Source of the DNA: DASQBT01 sp963746955
Lineage (GTDB): Bacteria > Pseudomonadota > Gammaproteobacteria > Burkholderiales > Thiobacillaceae
DNA length: 64,000 nucleotides
Direction of reading: 5' to 3'
Assembly: GCA_963746955.1 (NCBI GenBank)
Contig: CAVVDR010000009.1
Span: 434,001-498,000 of the forward strand
Under the pieces are notes generated by a model that saw only the letters and a list, made by a program, of their open reading frames with translations, made no database searches and was not told where the DNA came from. Numbering within the stretch: position 1 is the first letter of the stretch; each line of letters begins with the position of its first letter. Made by a program: the position numbers and the translations under genes. This document shows, one piece after another, positions 33,576-42,166 of this stretch.

Positions 33576-36287
33576 CTAGGCCAAGCGCCCGTGGCAGTGC
33601 TTGTATTTCTTTCCGCTGCCGCAGGGACAGGGCTCGTTGCGCCCCACCTTGGGCACGCCGGACTGGGGCGTTGCCGTGGCCGCGGGCATGGCGGCCTGGG
33701 CCAGCGCCACATCCGGGTCCGCATGCTGATATTGCACATTGGCCGGGCCCTCCTGCTGCTCGACCGCCTGAATATCTTCTTCAGTGCGGACCTGCACGGT
33801 GGTGGTGATGCGGGTGACTTCGATCTTGATCCCGTCGAGCATGGCGGAGAACAGTTCGAAAGCTTCGCGCTTGTATTCCTGCTTGGGGTTCTTTTGCGCG
33901 TAACCGCGCAGGTGGATGCCCTGGCGCAGATGGTCGAGCGCGGCCAGATGCTCGCGCCAGTGGGTGTCCATGCTTTGCAGCATGACGGCCTTTTCGAAAT
34001 GGCGCAGCACCTCGACGCCGACCACGGCCTCCTTGGCGGCGTAGGCGGCATCAGCCTCGGCGCACACCCTCTCGCGCAGGCCTTTTTCATCCAGTGCCTT
34101 GTCCGCGTCGAGCCACTCCCGCAGAGGCAGTCTGGAACCAAATTCAGCATCGATGGCTTTTTCCGCGCCCTCCACGTCCCACTGCTCTTCCATCGAATCG
34201 CGCGGGATGTAGGTATCGATCACGGTATTGATCACGTCGTGCCGCATGGCCATGATGGTCTCGCCGATATTCTCGCTGGCGAGCAATTCGTTTCGCTGTT
34301 CGTAGATGACCTTGCGCTGATCGTTGGATACGTCGTCGTATTCCAGCAACTGTTTGCGAATGTCGAAGTTGCGCGCCTCGACCTTGCGCTGCGCGTTCTC
34401 TATCGCGCGCGACACCCAGGGGTGTTCAATCGCTTCGCCCTCGGGCAGCTTGAGCCGGTTCATGATGGCCGCCACGCGGTCGGAGGCGAATATGCGCAGC
34501 AGGGGATCGTCCAGGGCCAGGTAGAAACGCGACGAGCCGGGGTCGCCCTGACGCCCGGCGCGGCCGCGCAACTGGTTGTCCACGCGGCGGGATTCGTGCC
34601 GCTCGGTGCCGATGATGTGCAGCCCGCCGGCAGCCACGACGGCTTCATGGCGCGGCTGCCACTCGCTCTTGATCTTGCTTCTTTGCTGATCCTTTTCGGT
34701 CTGGCTCAGGCTGGCATCGTCTTCGATGGCGTCCAGTTCGCGCTGGATGCTGCCGCCCAGCACGATGTCCGTGCCGCGGCCCGCCATGTTGGTGGCAATC
34801 GTTACGCCGCCGGTTGCGCCGGCCTGAGCGATGATCTCCGCTTCCTTGGCATGCTGCTTGGCGTTCAGCACCTGGTGCGGCAGCTTCTCCTTGTTCAGCA
34901 GGCCGGAGAGGAACTCGTTGGTCTCGATTGAGGTGGTGCCGACCAGCACCGGCTGGCCGCGCTGATGACAGTCGCGAATGTCTTTGATGACGGCCTGGAA
35001 TTTCTCCGCCGTGGTGAGAAATACCTGGTCGTGCAGGTCCTCGCGAATCATGTCGCGGTGGGTGGGGATTACCACGGTTTCCAGATTGTAAATCGACTGG
35101 AATTCATAGGCTTCGGTATCCGCCGTGCCGGTCATGCCGGCGAGCTTGCCGTACATGCGGAAATAATTCTGGAAAGTGATGGATGCGAGCGTCTGGTTTT
35201 CCTTCTGGATCGCGACGCCTTCCTTCGCCTCGACTGCCTGATGCAGGCCTTCGGACCATCGTCTGCCTGACATGAGGCGGCCGGTGAATTCATCGACGAT
35301 CACCACTTCGCCGTTCTGCACCACGTAATGCTGATCGCGGTGATACACGGAAAAGGCGCGCAGCGCGGCGTTGACGTGGTGCATCAGGCGGATGTTGGCG
35401 GCGTCGTACAGGCTGCCGCCGTTGGGCAGCAGTCCCATGTCGGTCAGCAACTGTTCGATCTTCTCATGGCCGGTTTCGGAAATGAGCACCGAGTGGGCCT
35501 TCTCGTCGACCCAGTAGTCGCCCTCGCCCTTTTCCTCCGCGGCCCGGCTCAGCTTGGGCGGAATCACATTGATGGCGGTATAGAGTTCGGTGCTGTCCTC
35601 CGCCTGGCCGGAAATGATCAGCGGCGTCCGCGCCTCGTCGATCAGGATGGAATCGACCTCGTCGACGATGGCAAAGGCCAGCCCGCGCTGCACCTTTTCC
35701 TCCAACTGGAAGACCATGTTGTCGCGCAGGTAGTCGAAGCCGAATTCGTTGTTGGTGCCGTAGGTGATATCGGCGGCGTAGGCTGCCTGCTTCTCTTCGT
35801 GGGACATCTGTGAAAGGTTGACGCCGACCGTCAGGCCGAGAAACCGGTAAATGCGCCCCATCCAATCGGCGTCGCGCTGGGCCAGATAGTCGTTGACCGT
35901 GACCACGTGCACGCCCTTGCCGGTCAGCGCATTGAGATAGGCCGCCAGGGGGGCCACCAGGGTCTTGCCCTCGCCGGTACGCATCTCGGAAATCTTTCCA
36001 TCGTGCTGCACCATGCCGCCGATCAATTGCACGTCATAATGGCGCATGCCGAGCGCGCGGCGGCTGGCTTCGCGGACCACGGCAAAGGCTTCGGGAAGCA
36101 GCTTGTCGAGGGCTTCGCCCTTGGCGACCCGGTCCTTGAACTCGGCGGTCTTGGCGCTCAGTTCAGTGTCGGTAAGTTTTTCCAGCCTGGGTTCATGGGC
36201 GTTGATTGCCGCCACCCTTTGCCGGTATTGTTTAACCAGCCGGTCGTTGCGGCTGCCGAATATTTTTCTTGCCAGGGTTTGCAGCAT
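33576..36287 (-). CDS. secA: Preprotein translocase ATPase SecA
   Basis: Motor ATPase of 903 aa for Sec export. Walker A GEGKT at 105-109, the DEAD-like DEVDSILIDEARTPLIISG block, MAGRGTDIVLGG and LRGRAGRQGDPGSS motifs are intact. The C-terminal zinc finger that binds SecB and phospholipid is present: C887-x-C889-x8-C898-H899. Start: MLQTLARKIFGSRNDR, the usual N-terminus. The gene follows the dcw and lpxC region on the same strand but is separated from it by the plus-strand DciA-like gene and an accessory insert. Confidence 0.98.
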   Translation of the reverse strand: MLQTLARKIFGSRNDRLVKQYRQRVAAINAHEPRLEKLTDTELSAKTAEFKDRVAKGEALDKLLPEAFAVVREASRRALGMRHYDVQLIGGMVQHDGKISEMRTGEGKTLVAPLAAYLNALTGKGVHVVTVNDYLAQRDADWMGRIYRFLGLTVGVNLSQMSHEEKQAAYAADITYGTNNEFGFDYLRDNMVFQLEEKVQRGLAFAIVDEVDSILIDEARTPLIISGQAEDSTELYTAINVIPPKLSRAAEEKGEGDYWVDEKAHSVLISETGHEKIEQLLTDMGLLPNGGSLYDAANIRLMHHVNAALRAFSVYHRDQHYVVQNGEVVIVDEFTGRLMSGRRWSEGLHQAVEAKEGVAIQKENQTLASITFQNYFRMYGKLAGMTGTADTEAYEFQSIYNLETVVIPTHRDMIREDLHDQVFLTTAEKFQAVIKDIRDCHQRGQPVLVGTTSIETNEFLSGLLNKEKLPHQVLNAKQHAKEAEIIAQAGATGGVTIATNMAGRGTDIVLGGSIQRELDAIEDDASLSQTEKDQQRSKIKSEWQPRHEAVVAAGGLHIIGTERHESRRVDNQLRGRAGRQGDPGSSRFYLALDDPLLRIFASDRVAAIMNRLKLPEGEAIEHPWVSRAIENAQRKVEARNFDIRKQLLEYDDVSNDQRKVIYEQRNELLASENIGETIMAMRHDVINTVIDTYIPRDSMEEQWDVEGAEKAIDAEFGSRLPLREWLDADKALDEKGLRERVCAEADAAYAAKEAVVGVEVLRHFEKAVMLQSMDTHWREHLAALDHLRQGIHLRGYAQKNPKQEYKREAFELFSAMLDGIKIEVTRITTTVQVRTEEDIQAVEQQEGPANVQYQHADPDVALAQAAMPAATATPQSGVPKVGRNEPCPCGSGKKYKHCHGRLA

Positions 36288-36365
36288 GGATAGCCTGAAT
36301 GGGTTGGTTTCTTGCAGAAAAATCAGGGAATTTTATCATAAGGGGCAAGTCGGCCCGGTTCCCGC

Positions 36366-36797
36366 ATGACCCAGGCCAAACGCCTGGGGGACCTGCTCGC
36401 CGCGTCCGGCCCCGGCAGCGTATTGGCCCGTGGCCAGGCGCTCCTTACCCTGCAAGCGCAGTTGGATAAGCTGTTGCCGGAATCGTTCCGGGGTCAGGTA
36501 TTTGTCGCCGACCTCAGGGATGGGGCCCTGTCCGTTGCCTGCGCCCACGGCGCGCTGGCCACGCGGCTCAGGAGCGAAGCGCCACGCCTGGCCAAGAGTC
36601 TGACTGAGCAGGGCTTGGCCGTGCAGCAACTCAAAATATTGGTCCGCCCCGACCTGCCGCTCTACCGTGGTCCGGACAAACCCAAAGCCGGGCTAAGTCA
36701 GGGCGCTTTGGCCACCTTGACCAAGGCGGAACAGGAACTCGAATCAGGGGAATTGAAATCGGTGTTGGGAAGGATGATACGCAGGCACAAGCCCTGA
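36366..36797 (+). CDS. DciA/DUF721 family protein
   Basis: A 143-aa protein with the DUF721 core: a helix with LLAASGPGSVLARGQALLTLQAQLDKLLP, then GQVFVADLRDGALSVACAHGALATRLR and the strand QQLKILVRPD. DciA proteins load or recruit the replicative helicase in bacteria without DnaC. The gene is divergent from secA, in a place where DUF721 genes are common in betaproteobacteria. Betaproteobacterial members are shorter and more diverged than the classic DciA, so the helicase role is by family only. Confidence 0.82.
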   Translation: MTQAKRLGDLLAASGPGSVLARGQALLTLQAQLDKLLPESFRGQVFVADLRDGALSVACAHGALATRLRSEAPRLAKSLTEQGLAVQQLKILVRPDLPLYRGPDKPKAGLSQGALATLTKAEQELESGELKSVLGRMIRRHKP

Positions 36798-36826
36798 ACT
36801 TGTCATCGGGGTCGCAAGTACTGGTG

Positions 36827-37081
36827 CTACGCGATCAACCTGTCATAGTCCGCATGACTGCCAATCCAGAACCAGACCAGACTGCCTTCATCTTCCACTG
36901 CCAGCGCCCGGTGATAAAGACCAACTCGCACTGACCGGAACCGGCCGATTTTTTTGAAGTGAAGCGAGGGGTGCTTCGAATCGTTTTTTAGCAGGGCAAA
37001 ATTCTTGTCCGCAAGATCGCGGACGGAAACTGGCAAACCACGATAACAATGCCAAAAATCCGGGCTGGCAACGTGCCTCAC
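36827..37081 (-). CDS. RelE/ParE-type toxin of a toxin-antitoxin pair
   Basis: An 84-aa protein with the ParE/RelE fold outline: a helical N-terminus with PVSVRDLADKNFALLKND, then HPSLHFKKIGRFRSVRVGLYHRALAVE and the last strand VWFWIGSHADYDRLI, which match the small HigB/RelE-like group whose conserved tail is FWIGSHxDYD. It starts with GTG that overlaps the antitoxin stop (GTGA), so translation is coupled. Members of this family usually cleave mRNA at the ribosome; activity is not shown here. Confidence 0.85.
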   Translation of the reverse strand: MRHVASPDFWHCYRGLPVSVRDLADKNFALLKNDSKHPSLHFKKIGRFRSVRVGLYHRALAVEDEGSLVWFWIGSHADYDRLIA

Positions 37082-37281
37082 AAGGGCGTGGTTTTCCCGG
37101 CCCGACGGGCAGCCAAAGCCTGATCCGCCAGGGCATCCAGCTTTCCTGCCGCCGCATCCCTGTCAATCTGACGATCCCATTCCATTGCGTCGAAGCGTGT
37201 AAACCACTCCCTGAACTGTGCCAGTTCGGCAGCAGTCAGTTCAGCAATTTCGTGTTCGAGAAGTTCGAGTTTGTTACCCAT
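37078..37281 (-). CDS. Antitoxin of the RelE/ParE-type pair
   Basis: A 67-aa mostly helical acidic protein: LELLEHEIAELTAAELAQFREWFTRFDAMEWDRQI followed by DALADQALAARRAGKTTPL. This two-helix form with FxxWF is seen in antitoxins next to FWIGSH toxins. A strong AAGGAGG lies 9 nt before the ATG at 37281; another ATG at 37287 is too close. The open frame runs further upstream into a repeat but without a ribosome site. Gene order is antitoxin then toxin, overlapping by 4 bp. Confidence 0.82.
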   Translation of the reverse strand: MGNKLELLEHEIAELTAAELAQFREWFTRFDAMEWDRQIDRDAAAGKLDALADQALAARRAGKTTPL

Positions 37282-37613
37282 ATGCATAAGCCTCCTTGAA
37301 AGGCGTTGATACCGCACATTGTACGTCTTTCGCAAATCCTGCCGATGCGTGACCAGGCTTCTGTCGCGCCTTTTCTCCCCTCTCCCCGCAAGCGGGGAGA
37401 GGGGTTGGGGGTGAGGGGAGCACGCCTCAATCATCCCAACCGTTGCCACACTCCAAGTGCTCATTGGCCGGGGGTTGCCAACCTGAGAGGCTATATGTAC
37501 CGAGGCGCGACAGGCGCGGGAATATCGAGTCTAACCCTATTATGACCACGCGTATCCTTCCTTTCCCTGTCTGCAGGCGGGCAAATCGGCTGGACGCGAT
37601 AATTGGCCGCCGC
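37282..37613. other. Stretch between antitoxin and HNH gene, with a palindromic repeat
   Basis: About 330 bp without a gene. It contains the perfect palindrome CCCCTCTCCCCGC/GCGGGGAGAGGGG (37377-37404, AA centre) followed by GTTGGGGGTGAGGGG, a repeat type scattered in many proteobacterial genomes. The toxin-antitoxin promoter should be in this stretch. Confidence 0.55.
37377..37418. repeat. Dispersed palindromic repeat
   Basis: Thirteen-base arms with an AA centre, then a G-rich tail. In RNA form it makes a very stable hairpin. It lies just upstream of the toxin-antitoxin pair. Confidence 0.7.
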
Positions 37614-38303
37614 CTATTCGATGCGGTCTCGCTTCTTAAGATTGTGACGAGCGCAGAGCAATTGAACATTCTCGGCCGTTAACGAAGTGCCACCTCTGGA
37701 AAACGGCACGATATGGTCGAAGTGTAGTTCATCAGTGGCATGGCACATGCAGCACCTACCGCCATCTCGTTTCCATACCTCTAGCTTTACCGCGGTAGGA
37801 ATGATTCGACGCCGCTCTATATCCACATGGACAGCCTGTGTAAGATCCTCGTCGCCTTCAACCGCGAGTAAGCGGAATTTGAATACGGTGCGATGTGTAT
37901 CTTGTTCCTGCCAGGAATCCATCAAATGAAATATTCCGTTGTATGACCAGATACCGGACTTGATCTTCTCGTAGACCCGCACACGCTCCGGGGAGCGTCG
38001 TCCAGCTCTGAACTCCTGAGCGGCTTGATAGAACTTGCCGTTTTGCGTGAGCTTGCCAGACGGTAACTGCCCCGGCTGGTCCACGACCTTTGGATCTGGA
38101 CATGTGGCATCTTTCGGATGATCGTGTCCTTCGTATACGAGGATAGTTCCGCCGTCCTCAAGCCGGTCACGGTAGGGTGCATTGGGCCGGACCGACATAA
38201 GAATGACGGAGTGATTGCCACCCAGCCCAAAGTTCATACCGCGCTGCAGGCTAACGCCCTCCCTGCGGCACATCTCATTGTGGGACAGAATATTGTCAGT
38301 CAT
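37614..38303 (-). CDS. SRA/YDG-like domain HNH endonuclease (candidate type IV restriction enzyme)
   Basis: A 229-aa protein from the ATG at 38303; a GTG at 38348 and ATG at 38327 are alternatives and no start has a strong ribosome site. The N-terminal two thirds look like a diverged SRA domain: NFGLGGNHSVILMS, DRLEDGGTILVYEGHD, GQLPSGKLTQNGKFYQAA, RVRVYEKI, WSYNGIFHLMDSW and FKFRLLAV, in the order known from SRA proteins. The C-terminus is an HNH nuclease: RCCMC, HFDHIVPFSRGG, AENVQLLCARHN. Enzymes with SRA plus HNH (ScoMcrA-like) cut DNA with modified cytosine. The domain reading is mine; activity is inferred. Confidence 0.8.
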   Translation of the reverse strand: MTDNILSHNEMCRREGVSLQRGMNFGLGGNHSVILMSVRPNAPYRDRLEDGGTILVYEGHDHPKDATCPDPKVVDQPGQLPSGKLTQNGKFYQAAQEFRAGRRSPERVRVYEKIKSGIWSYNGIFHLMDSWQEQDTHRTVFKFRLLAVEGDEDLTQAVHVDIERRRIIPTAVKLEVWKRDGGRCCMCHATDELHFDHIVPFSRGGTSLTAENVQLLCARHNLKKRDRIE

Positions 38304-38376
38304 GCCGTGTTCTTTGGCGTCCAACATTGGAAATATGGAGTCAGACACGATCGCCTGTCATCGCCTACCCACGTTC

Positions 38377-38559
38377 TCAGATCAGCACCAGCCGCTCAAT
38401 GACGTACAACATGGCCGCAATCAACACGAAAATAAACAAGAAGCGCAACCCGCGCATAGCCCAGTCCAGATAGCGCCGCTCACGGGTGAACGCCCAGGCC
38501 AACACCAGACTGCCGACGATGCCCAGGGTCAGAACGAGAAGCAGCCGCAGGATCACCAT
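38377..38559 (-). CDS. Small two-helix membrane protein
   Basis: A 60-aa protein with two hydrophobic segments (residues about 3-24 and 39-57) joined by a basic loop TRERRYLDWAMRG. It follows lpxC by 39 bp on the same strand. I recall similar small proteins next to lpxC in related bacteria, but know of no function. The codon use and the conserved-looking loop support a real gene. Confidence 0.7.
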   Translation of the reverse strand: MVILRLLLVLTLGIVGSLVLAWAFTRERRYLDWAMRGLRFLFIFVLIAAMLYVIERLVLI

Positions 38560-38598
38560 GCCGGCGACAATCCGGGGCTATTCAGCTCATCCCCAACC

Positions 38599-39513
38599 TC
38601 AGGCAAGCTGGGCATGCCAGCGGGCCAGCGCTTCCGGGGCCTCTTCCACTTGCTGGAAACTGACCGATTCCCAAGCTTCCTGGTCAGCGAGCAGTGCGCG
38701 CAATAGCTGGTTGTTGAGGGCATGGCCGGACTTGTAGGCGTGGAAGCTGCCAATGATGGGCTTGCCCAGCACGTAGAGATCGCCAATGGCATCGAGCACC
38801 TTGTGTTTGACGAATTCGTCGTCGTAACGCAGGCCGTCGCTGTTGAGCACGCGGTATTCGTCCATCACGATGGCGTTGTCCAGCGAGCCGCCCAGCGCCA
38901 GGCCGCTGTTGCGCAGCGTTTCGACTTCATGCGAAAAACCAAAGGTTCGTGCGCGCGCAACTTCTTTTATGTAAGACGTTTCGGCAAAATCGATCACCAC
39001 CCGATTGCCACTTTTCTCAAACACCGGATGGTCGAAATCGATGCCGAATTCGAGGCGGAACCCATTATAGGGACTGAGGCTGACATGCTTGTCGCCGTCG
39101 CTGACTTCCACATGTTTTTTCACCCGGATGTATTGCTTCGCTGCGTTCTGTTCTTCCAGGCCGGCGGATTGGAGCAGGAACACGAAGGGTGCGGCGGAAC
39201 CGTCCATGATGGGCACTTCCGGGCCGGTCAGGTCGATCACGAGATTGTCTATGCCGAGACCCGCCAGTGCGGACAGCAGGTGCTCGACCGTGGAAACCTT
39301 GGCGCCGGGACCTTCCAGGGCGGAACAGAGTCGCGTATCGGTGACGCGGTAGGGATCGACCGGAATATCCACCGGCGGATCGCAATCCACGCGCCGGAAC
39401 AGGATGCCCGTATTGGGCGCAGCAGGGCGCAAGGTCATTTCGACCTTGATGCCCGAGTGCAGACCCACGCCGGTGGTCTTGATCTGGGACTTGATGGTGC
39501 GCTGTTTGATCAT
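38599..39513 (-). CDS. lpxC: UDP-3-O-acyl-N-acetylglucosamine deacetylase LpxC
   Basis: Zinc deacetylase of 304 aa, first committed step of lipid A synthesis. Conserved zinc and catalytic segments: TVEHLLSALAGLGIDN, IPIMDGSAAPF-like VPIMDGSAAPF, and HKVLDAIGDLYVLG (His-x3-Asp); general-base segment HAYKSGHALNN. Normal length. It follows ftsZ by about 170 bp, as in most proteobacteria, and may have its own promoter in that gap. Confidence 0.97.
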   Translation of the reverse strand: MIKQRTIKSQIKTTGVGLHSGIKVEMTLRPAAPNTGILFRRVDCDPPVDIPVDPYRVTDTRLCSALEGPGAKVSTVEHLLSALAGLGIDNLVIDLTGPEVPIMDGSAAPFVFLLQSAGLEEQNAAKQYIRVKKHVEVSDGDKHVSLSPYNGFRLEFGIDFDHPVFEKSGNRVVIDFAETSYIKEVARARTFGFSHEVETLRNSGLALGGSLDNAIVMDEYRVLNSDGLRYDDEFVKHKVLDAIGDLYVLGKPIIGSFHAYKSGHALNNQLLRALLADQEAWESVSFQQVEEAPEALARWHAQLA

Positions 39514-39635
39514 GCGGGGGCACCTGCCGTCAGTGAATAATGGAATACTAATATTCTAGCCTGTTTAGCGGGGCCGGGCGTCCTTTCAGGACATTGCCTC
39601 ACCGCCCGAGTTCCTCGCTGCTGCCCGGACGAACG

Positions 39636-39667
39636 GTTCCTCCCCCGGAGAGTGAGGGGAAAGGAAC
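39636..39667. repeat. Hairpin between ftsZ and lpxC
   Basis: Arms GTTCCTCCCC and GGGGAAAGGAAC. No T run follows on the minus strand, so it is not a standard terminator; it may mark processing or partial termination between ftsZ and lpxC. Confidence 0.4.
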
Positions 39668-39681
39668 TGCGGCCGCCGGAC

Positions 39682-40830
39682 TCAGTCGGCCTGCTTTCTC
39701 AGGAACGCCGGGATGTCCAGCATCTCCACCCCCGAGTCCACCATTGCCTGCACCGCGCGCTCGCGCCGGCCGCGGATGACGCTGGGCATGCCATCCTCGG
39801 CCTGGGCGTTCATTGGCGCATCGTAGGTGCCGGTGCGGACGACCTGCATGGGCTTGGCCTGCTGCTGGCGCGACACCGGGCTGCCGAGGCCGGTGGCGAC
39901 CATGGTGACCCGCAACCGGTCTTCCATGCTTTCATCGATCACCTGGCCGACGATGACCGTGGCCTCGTCGGCGGTGAAACCCTGGATGGTGGTCATGACT
40001 TCGTTCACTTCGCGCATCTTGACGGTGCTGGACGCGGTGATATTGACCAGCACGCCGCGCGCGCCGCTCAGGTTGACGTCCTCCAGCAGCGGGCTGGCCA
40101 CGGCCTGCTCGGCGGCCAGGCGGGCACGCTGATCGCCTGTGGCCTGGGCCGAACCCATCATGGCCATGCCCATCTCGCTCATCACGGTGCGCACGTCGGC
40201 AAAGTCGACATTGACCAGGCCTGGGCAGTTGATCACCTCGGCAATGCCTGCCACCGCCCCGTGCAGCACATTGTTGGCGGCCTTGAAAGCGTCAAGCATG
40301 GAGACATCCTCGCCCAGCACCTGCATGAGCTTGTCGTTGGGAATAATGATGAGGGAATCGACATGACGGCCCAGCGCCTCGATACCCGCATTGGCGACGC
40401 GCACCCGCTTGCCTTCAAAGGTGAACGGCTTGGTCACTACCGCCACGGTCAGAATGCCGAGTTCCTTGGCCACTTCGGCCACTACCGGCGCGGCCCCGGT
40501 ACCGGTTCCCCCGCCCATGCCGGCAGTGATGAACAGCATGTCTGCGCCGTCTATCATTTCCGCGATGCGCTCGCGGTCCTCCAGCGCTGCTTCCCGCCCC
40601 GTTTCGGGGTTGGCCCCGGCGCCCAGCCCCTTGGTCACGGCGGTACCAAGCTGAAGCTGGGTCTTGGCCTGGTTGCGGTTGAGCGCTTGGGCATCGGTGT
40701 TGATGGCGATAAATTCCACCCCGCCGAGCGCCGAGTCGATCATGTGATCCACGGCGTTGCCGCCGCATCCGCCGACGCCTATCACCTTGATGATGGCATC
40801 CTGGGTTTCTGCATCCATCAGTTCAAACAT
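39682..40830 (-). CDS. ftsZ: Cell division protein FtsZ
   Basis: Tubulin-like GTPase of 382 aa that forms the division ring. The nucleotide loop GGGTGTG is at residues 106-112; VGGCGGNAV and NTDAQAL are present, and the C-terminal peptide MLDIPAFLRKQAD that binds FtsA and ZipA is intact. The ATG at 40830 has AAAGGAGAG upstream; the frame extends 20 codons further without reason. A terminator-like hairpin lies in the gap after ftsA. Confidence 0.98.
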   Translation of the reverse strand: MFELMDAETQDAIIKVIGVGGCGGNAVDHMIDSALGGVEFIAINTDAQALNRNQAKTQLQLGTAVTKGLGAGANPETGREAALEDRERIAEMIDGADMLFITAGMGGGTGTGAAPVVAEVAKELGILTVAVVTKPFTFEGKRVRVANAGIEALGRHVDSLIIIPNDKLMQVLGEDVSMLDAFKAANNVLHGAVAGIAEVINCPGLVNVDFADVRTVMSEMGMAMMGSAQATGDQRARLAAEQAVASPLLEDVNLSGARGVLVNITASSTVKMREVNEVMTTIQGFTADEATVIVGQVIDESMEDRLRVTMVATGLGSPVSRQQQAKPMQVVRTGTYDAPMNAQAEDGMPSVIRGRRERAVQAMVDSGVEMLDIPAFLRKQAD

Positions 40831-40866
40831 TTTTCTCTCCTTTGTTACGACGAAACAAACAGCACC

Positions 40867-40908
40867 AAAAAGCTCCCGGCGCAGCACCAATCGCGGCGCC
40901 GGAACCGC
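40867..40908 (-). terminator. Terminator-like hairpin between ftsA and ftsZ
   Basis: On the minus strand AAAAGC-GGTT-CCGGCGC pairs with GCGCCGG-GA-GCTTTTT; the inner 7-bp arms are at 40896-40902 and 40876-40882, the T run at 40871-40867. It is within the 91-bp ftsA-ftsZ gap, 36 nt before the ftsZ start. It looks like an intrinsic terminator or attenuator inside the dcw transcript. Confidence 0.65.
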
Positions 40909-40921
40909 TTTTCTCCGAGTG

Positions 40922-42166
40922 TCAGAAATTGCCTTTGAACCACGATTTCATCCGTTCAATGATGTCTTTCACGCTGCCCGCGCCCAGCTTGGGCGCAGCA
41001 TCCCTGCCCCGGCCCTCCAGCCCGGCCATCAGGAGCCCGACCGCGGTCGCAAAGCGAGGGTTGTGCATGACTTCCGCCAGGCCGCCCTGGTAACGCGGGT
41101 AGCCCAGCCGGACCGGCATGTGGAACACCTCTTCGCCCAGCTCCACCATGCCCTGCATGCCCGCCGTGCCGCCCGTGATAACAATGCCGGAGGACAACAG
41201 CTCTTCGAATCCGGAGCGGCGCAGCTCCGCCTGGACGAGGGAATACAGTTCCTCCATGCGCGGTTCGATGAATTCGGCCAGGGTCTGGCGCGACAGGGTG
41301 CGCGGCGGCCTGTCTCCGATACCCAGCACTTCGATCATTTCGCGCGCATCGGCGAGTTGGCGCAGGGCGCAGCCATGCCTGAGCTTCAGGTCTTCGGCAT
41401 CCTTGGGTGGGGTGCGAAGGGCTACGGCGATATCGTTGTTGACCTGGTCGCCCGCGACTGCAATAACCGCGGTATGCCGGATCGCTCCGCCCGTGAAGAC
41501 CGCGATATCGGTGGTGCCGCCGCCGATGTCCACCAGGCAGACGCCCAGTTCCTTCTCGTCCTCGGTCAGCACCGCCATGGCTGAAGCCAGCGGCTGCAAC
41601 ACCAGGTCGGCCACTTCGAGGCCACAGCGCCGCACGCACTTGATAATGTTCTGCGCGGCGGAAACCGCGCCGGTGACGATGTGGACCTTAACTTCCAGCC
41701 GTATTGCGCTCATGCCGAGCGGATCGCGCACGTCTTCCTGGCCGTCGACGACGAATTCCTGCGGGATGGTGTGGAGAATCTGCTGGTCCATCGGGATGTT
41801 CACTGCGCGCGCGGTTTCCACCACGCGATCCACATCCAACTGGCTGATTTCCTTGTCCTTGATCGCCACCATGCCGTGCGAGTTGAAACTCTTGATGTGG
41901 CTGCCGGCGATCCCGGTATACACCTCGCGGATCTTGCAGTCCGCCATCAATTCGGCTTCCTCGAGCGCCCGCTGGATGGCATTGACCGTGGATTCAATAT
42001 TGACCACGACGCCGCGGCGTAATCCGCGGGAAGGGTGAGAACCCATGCCGATGACGTCCATGCGGCCGTCGGCGCTGACTTCAGCCACAATGCAAACAAT
42101 CTTGGAGGTGCCAATGTCCAGGCCAACCACCAGATTTTTCGCGTCCTTCGGTCTATTGGTAGCCAT
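40922..42166 (-). CDS. ftsA: Cell division protein FtsA
   Basis: Actin-like membrane tether of FtsZ, 414 aa. ATP-binding blocks VVGLDIGTSKIVCIV at the N-terminus and CLVDIGGGTTDIAVFTGG in the middle are clear, as is GIVITGGTAGMQGM. The C-terminal amphipathic helix (IERMKSWFKGNF) is present. The start is directly next to the ftsQ stop. Confidence 0.97.
   Translation of the reverse strand: MATNRPKDAKNLVVGLDIGTSKIVCIVAEVSADGRMDVIGMGSHPSRGLRRGVVVNIESTVNAIQRALEEAELMADCKIREVYTGIAGSHIKSFNSHGMVAIKDKEISQLDVDRVVETARAVNIPMDQQILHTIPQEFVVDGQEDVRDPLGMSAIRLEVKVHIVTGAVSAAQNIIKCVRRCGLEVADLVLQPLASAMAVLTEDEKELGVCLVDIGGGTTDIAVFTGGAIRHTAVIAVAGDQVNNDIAVALRTPPKDAEDLKLRHGCALRQLADAREMIEVLGIGDRPPRTLSRQTLAEFIEPRMEELYSLVQAELRRSGFEELLSSGIVITGGTAGMQGMVELGEEVFHMPVRLGYPRYQGGLAEVMHNPRFATAVGLLMAGLEGRGRDAAPKLGAGSVKDIIERMKSWFKGNF

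Noticed and set aside
33066..34931. A 621-codon open frame on the plus strand across secA
   Set aside because: Antisense shadow of secA and the DUF2863 gene; no protein family character.
37443..37682. A 79-codon plus-strand frame opposite the HNH gene end
   Set aside because: Overlaps the 3' end of the endonuclease gene antisense, with no family character.
39541..39600. A separate lpxC promoter with TAGAAT as -10
   Set aside because: A fair -10 exists on the minus strand, but no -35 is found at 16-18 bp, so it was not listed as a feature.
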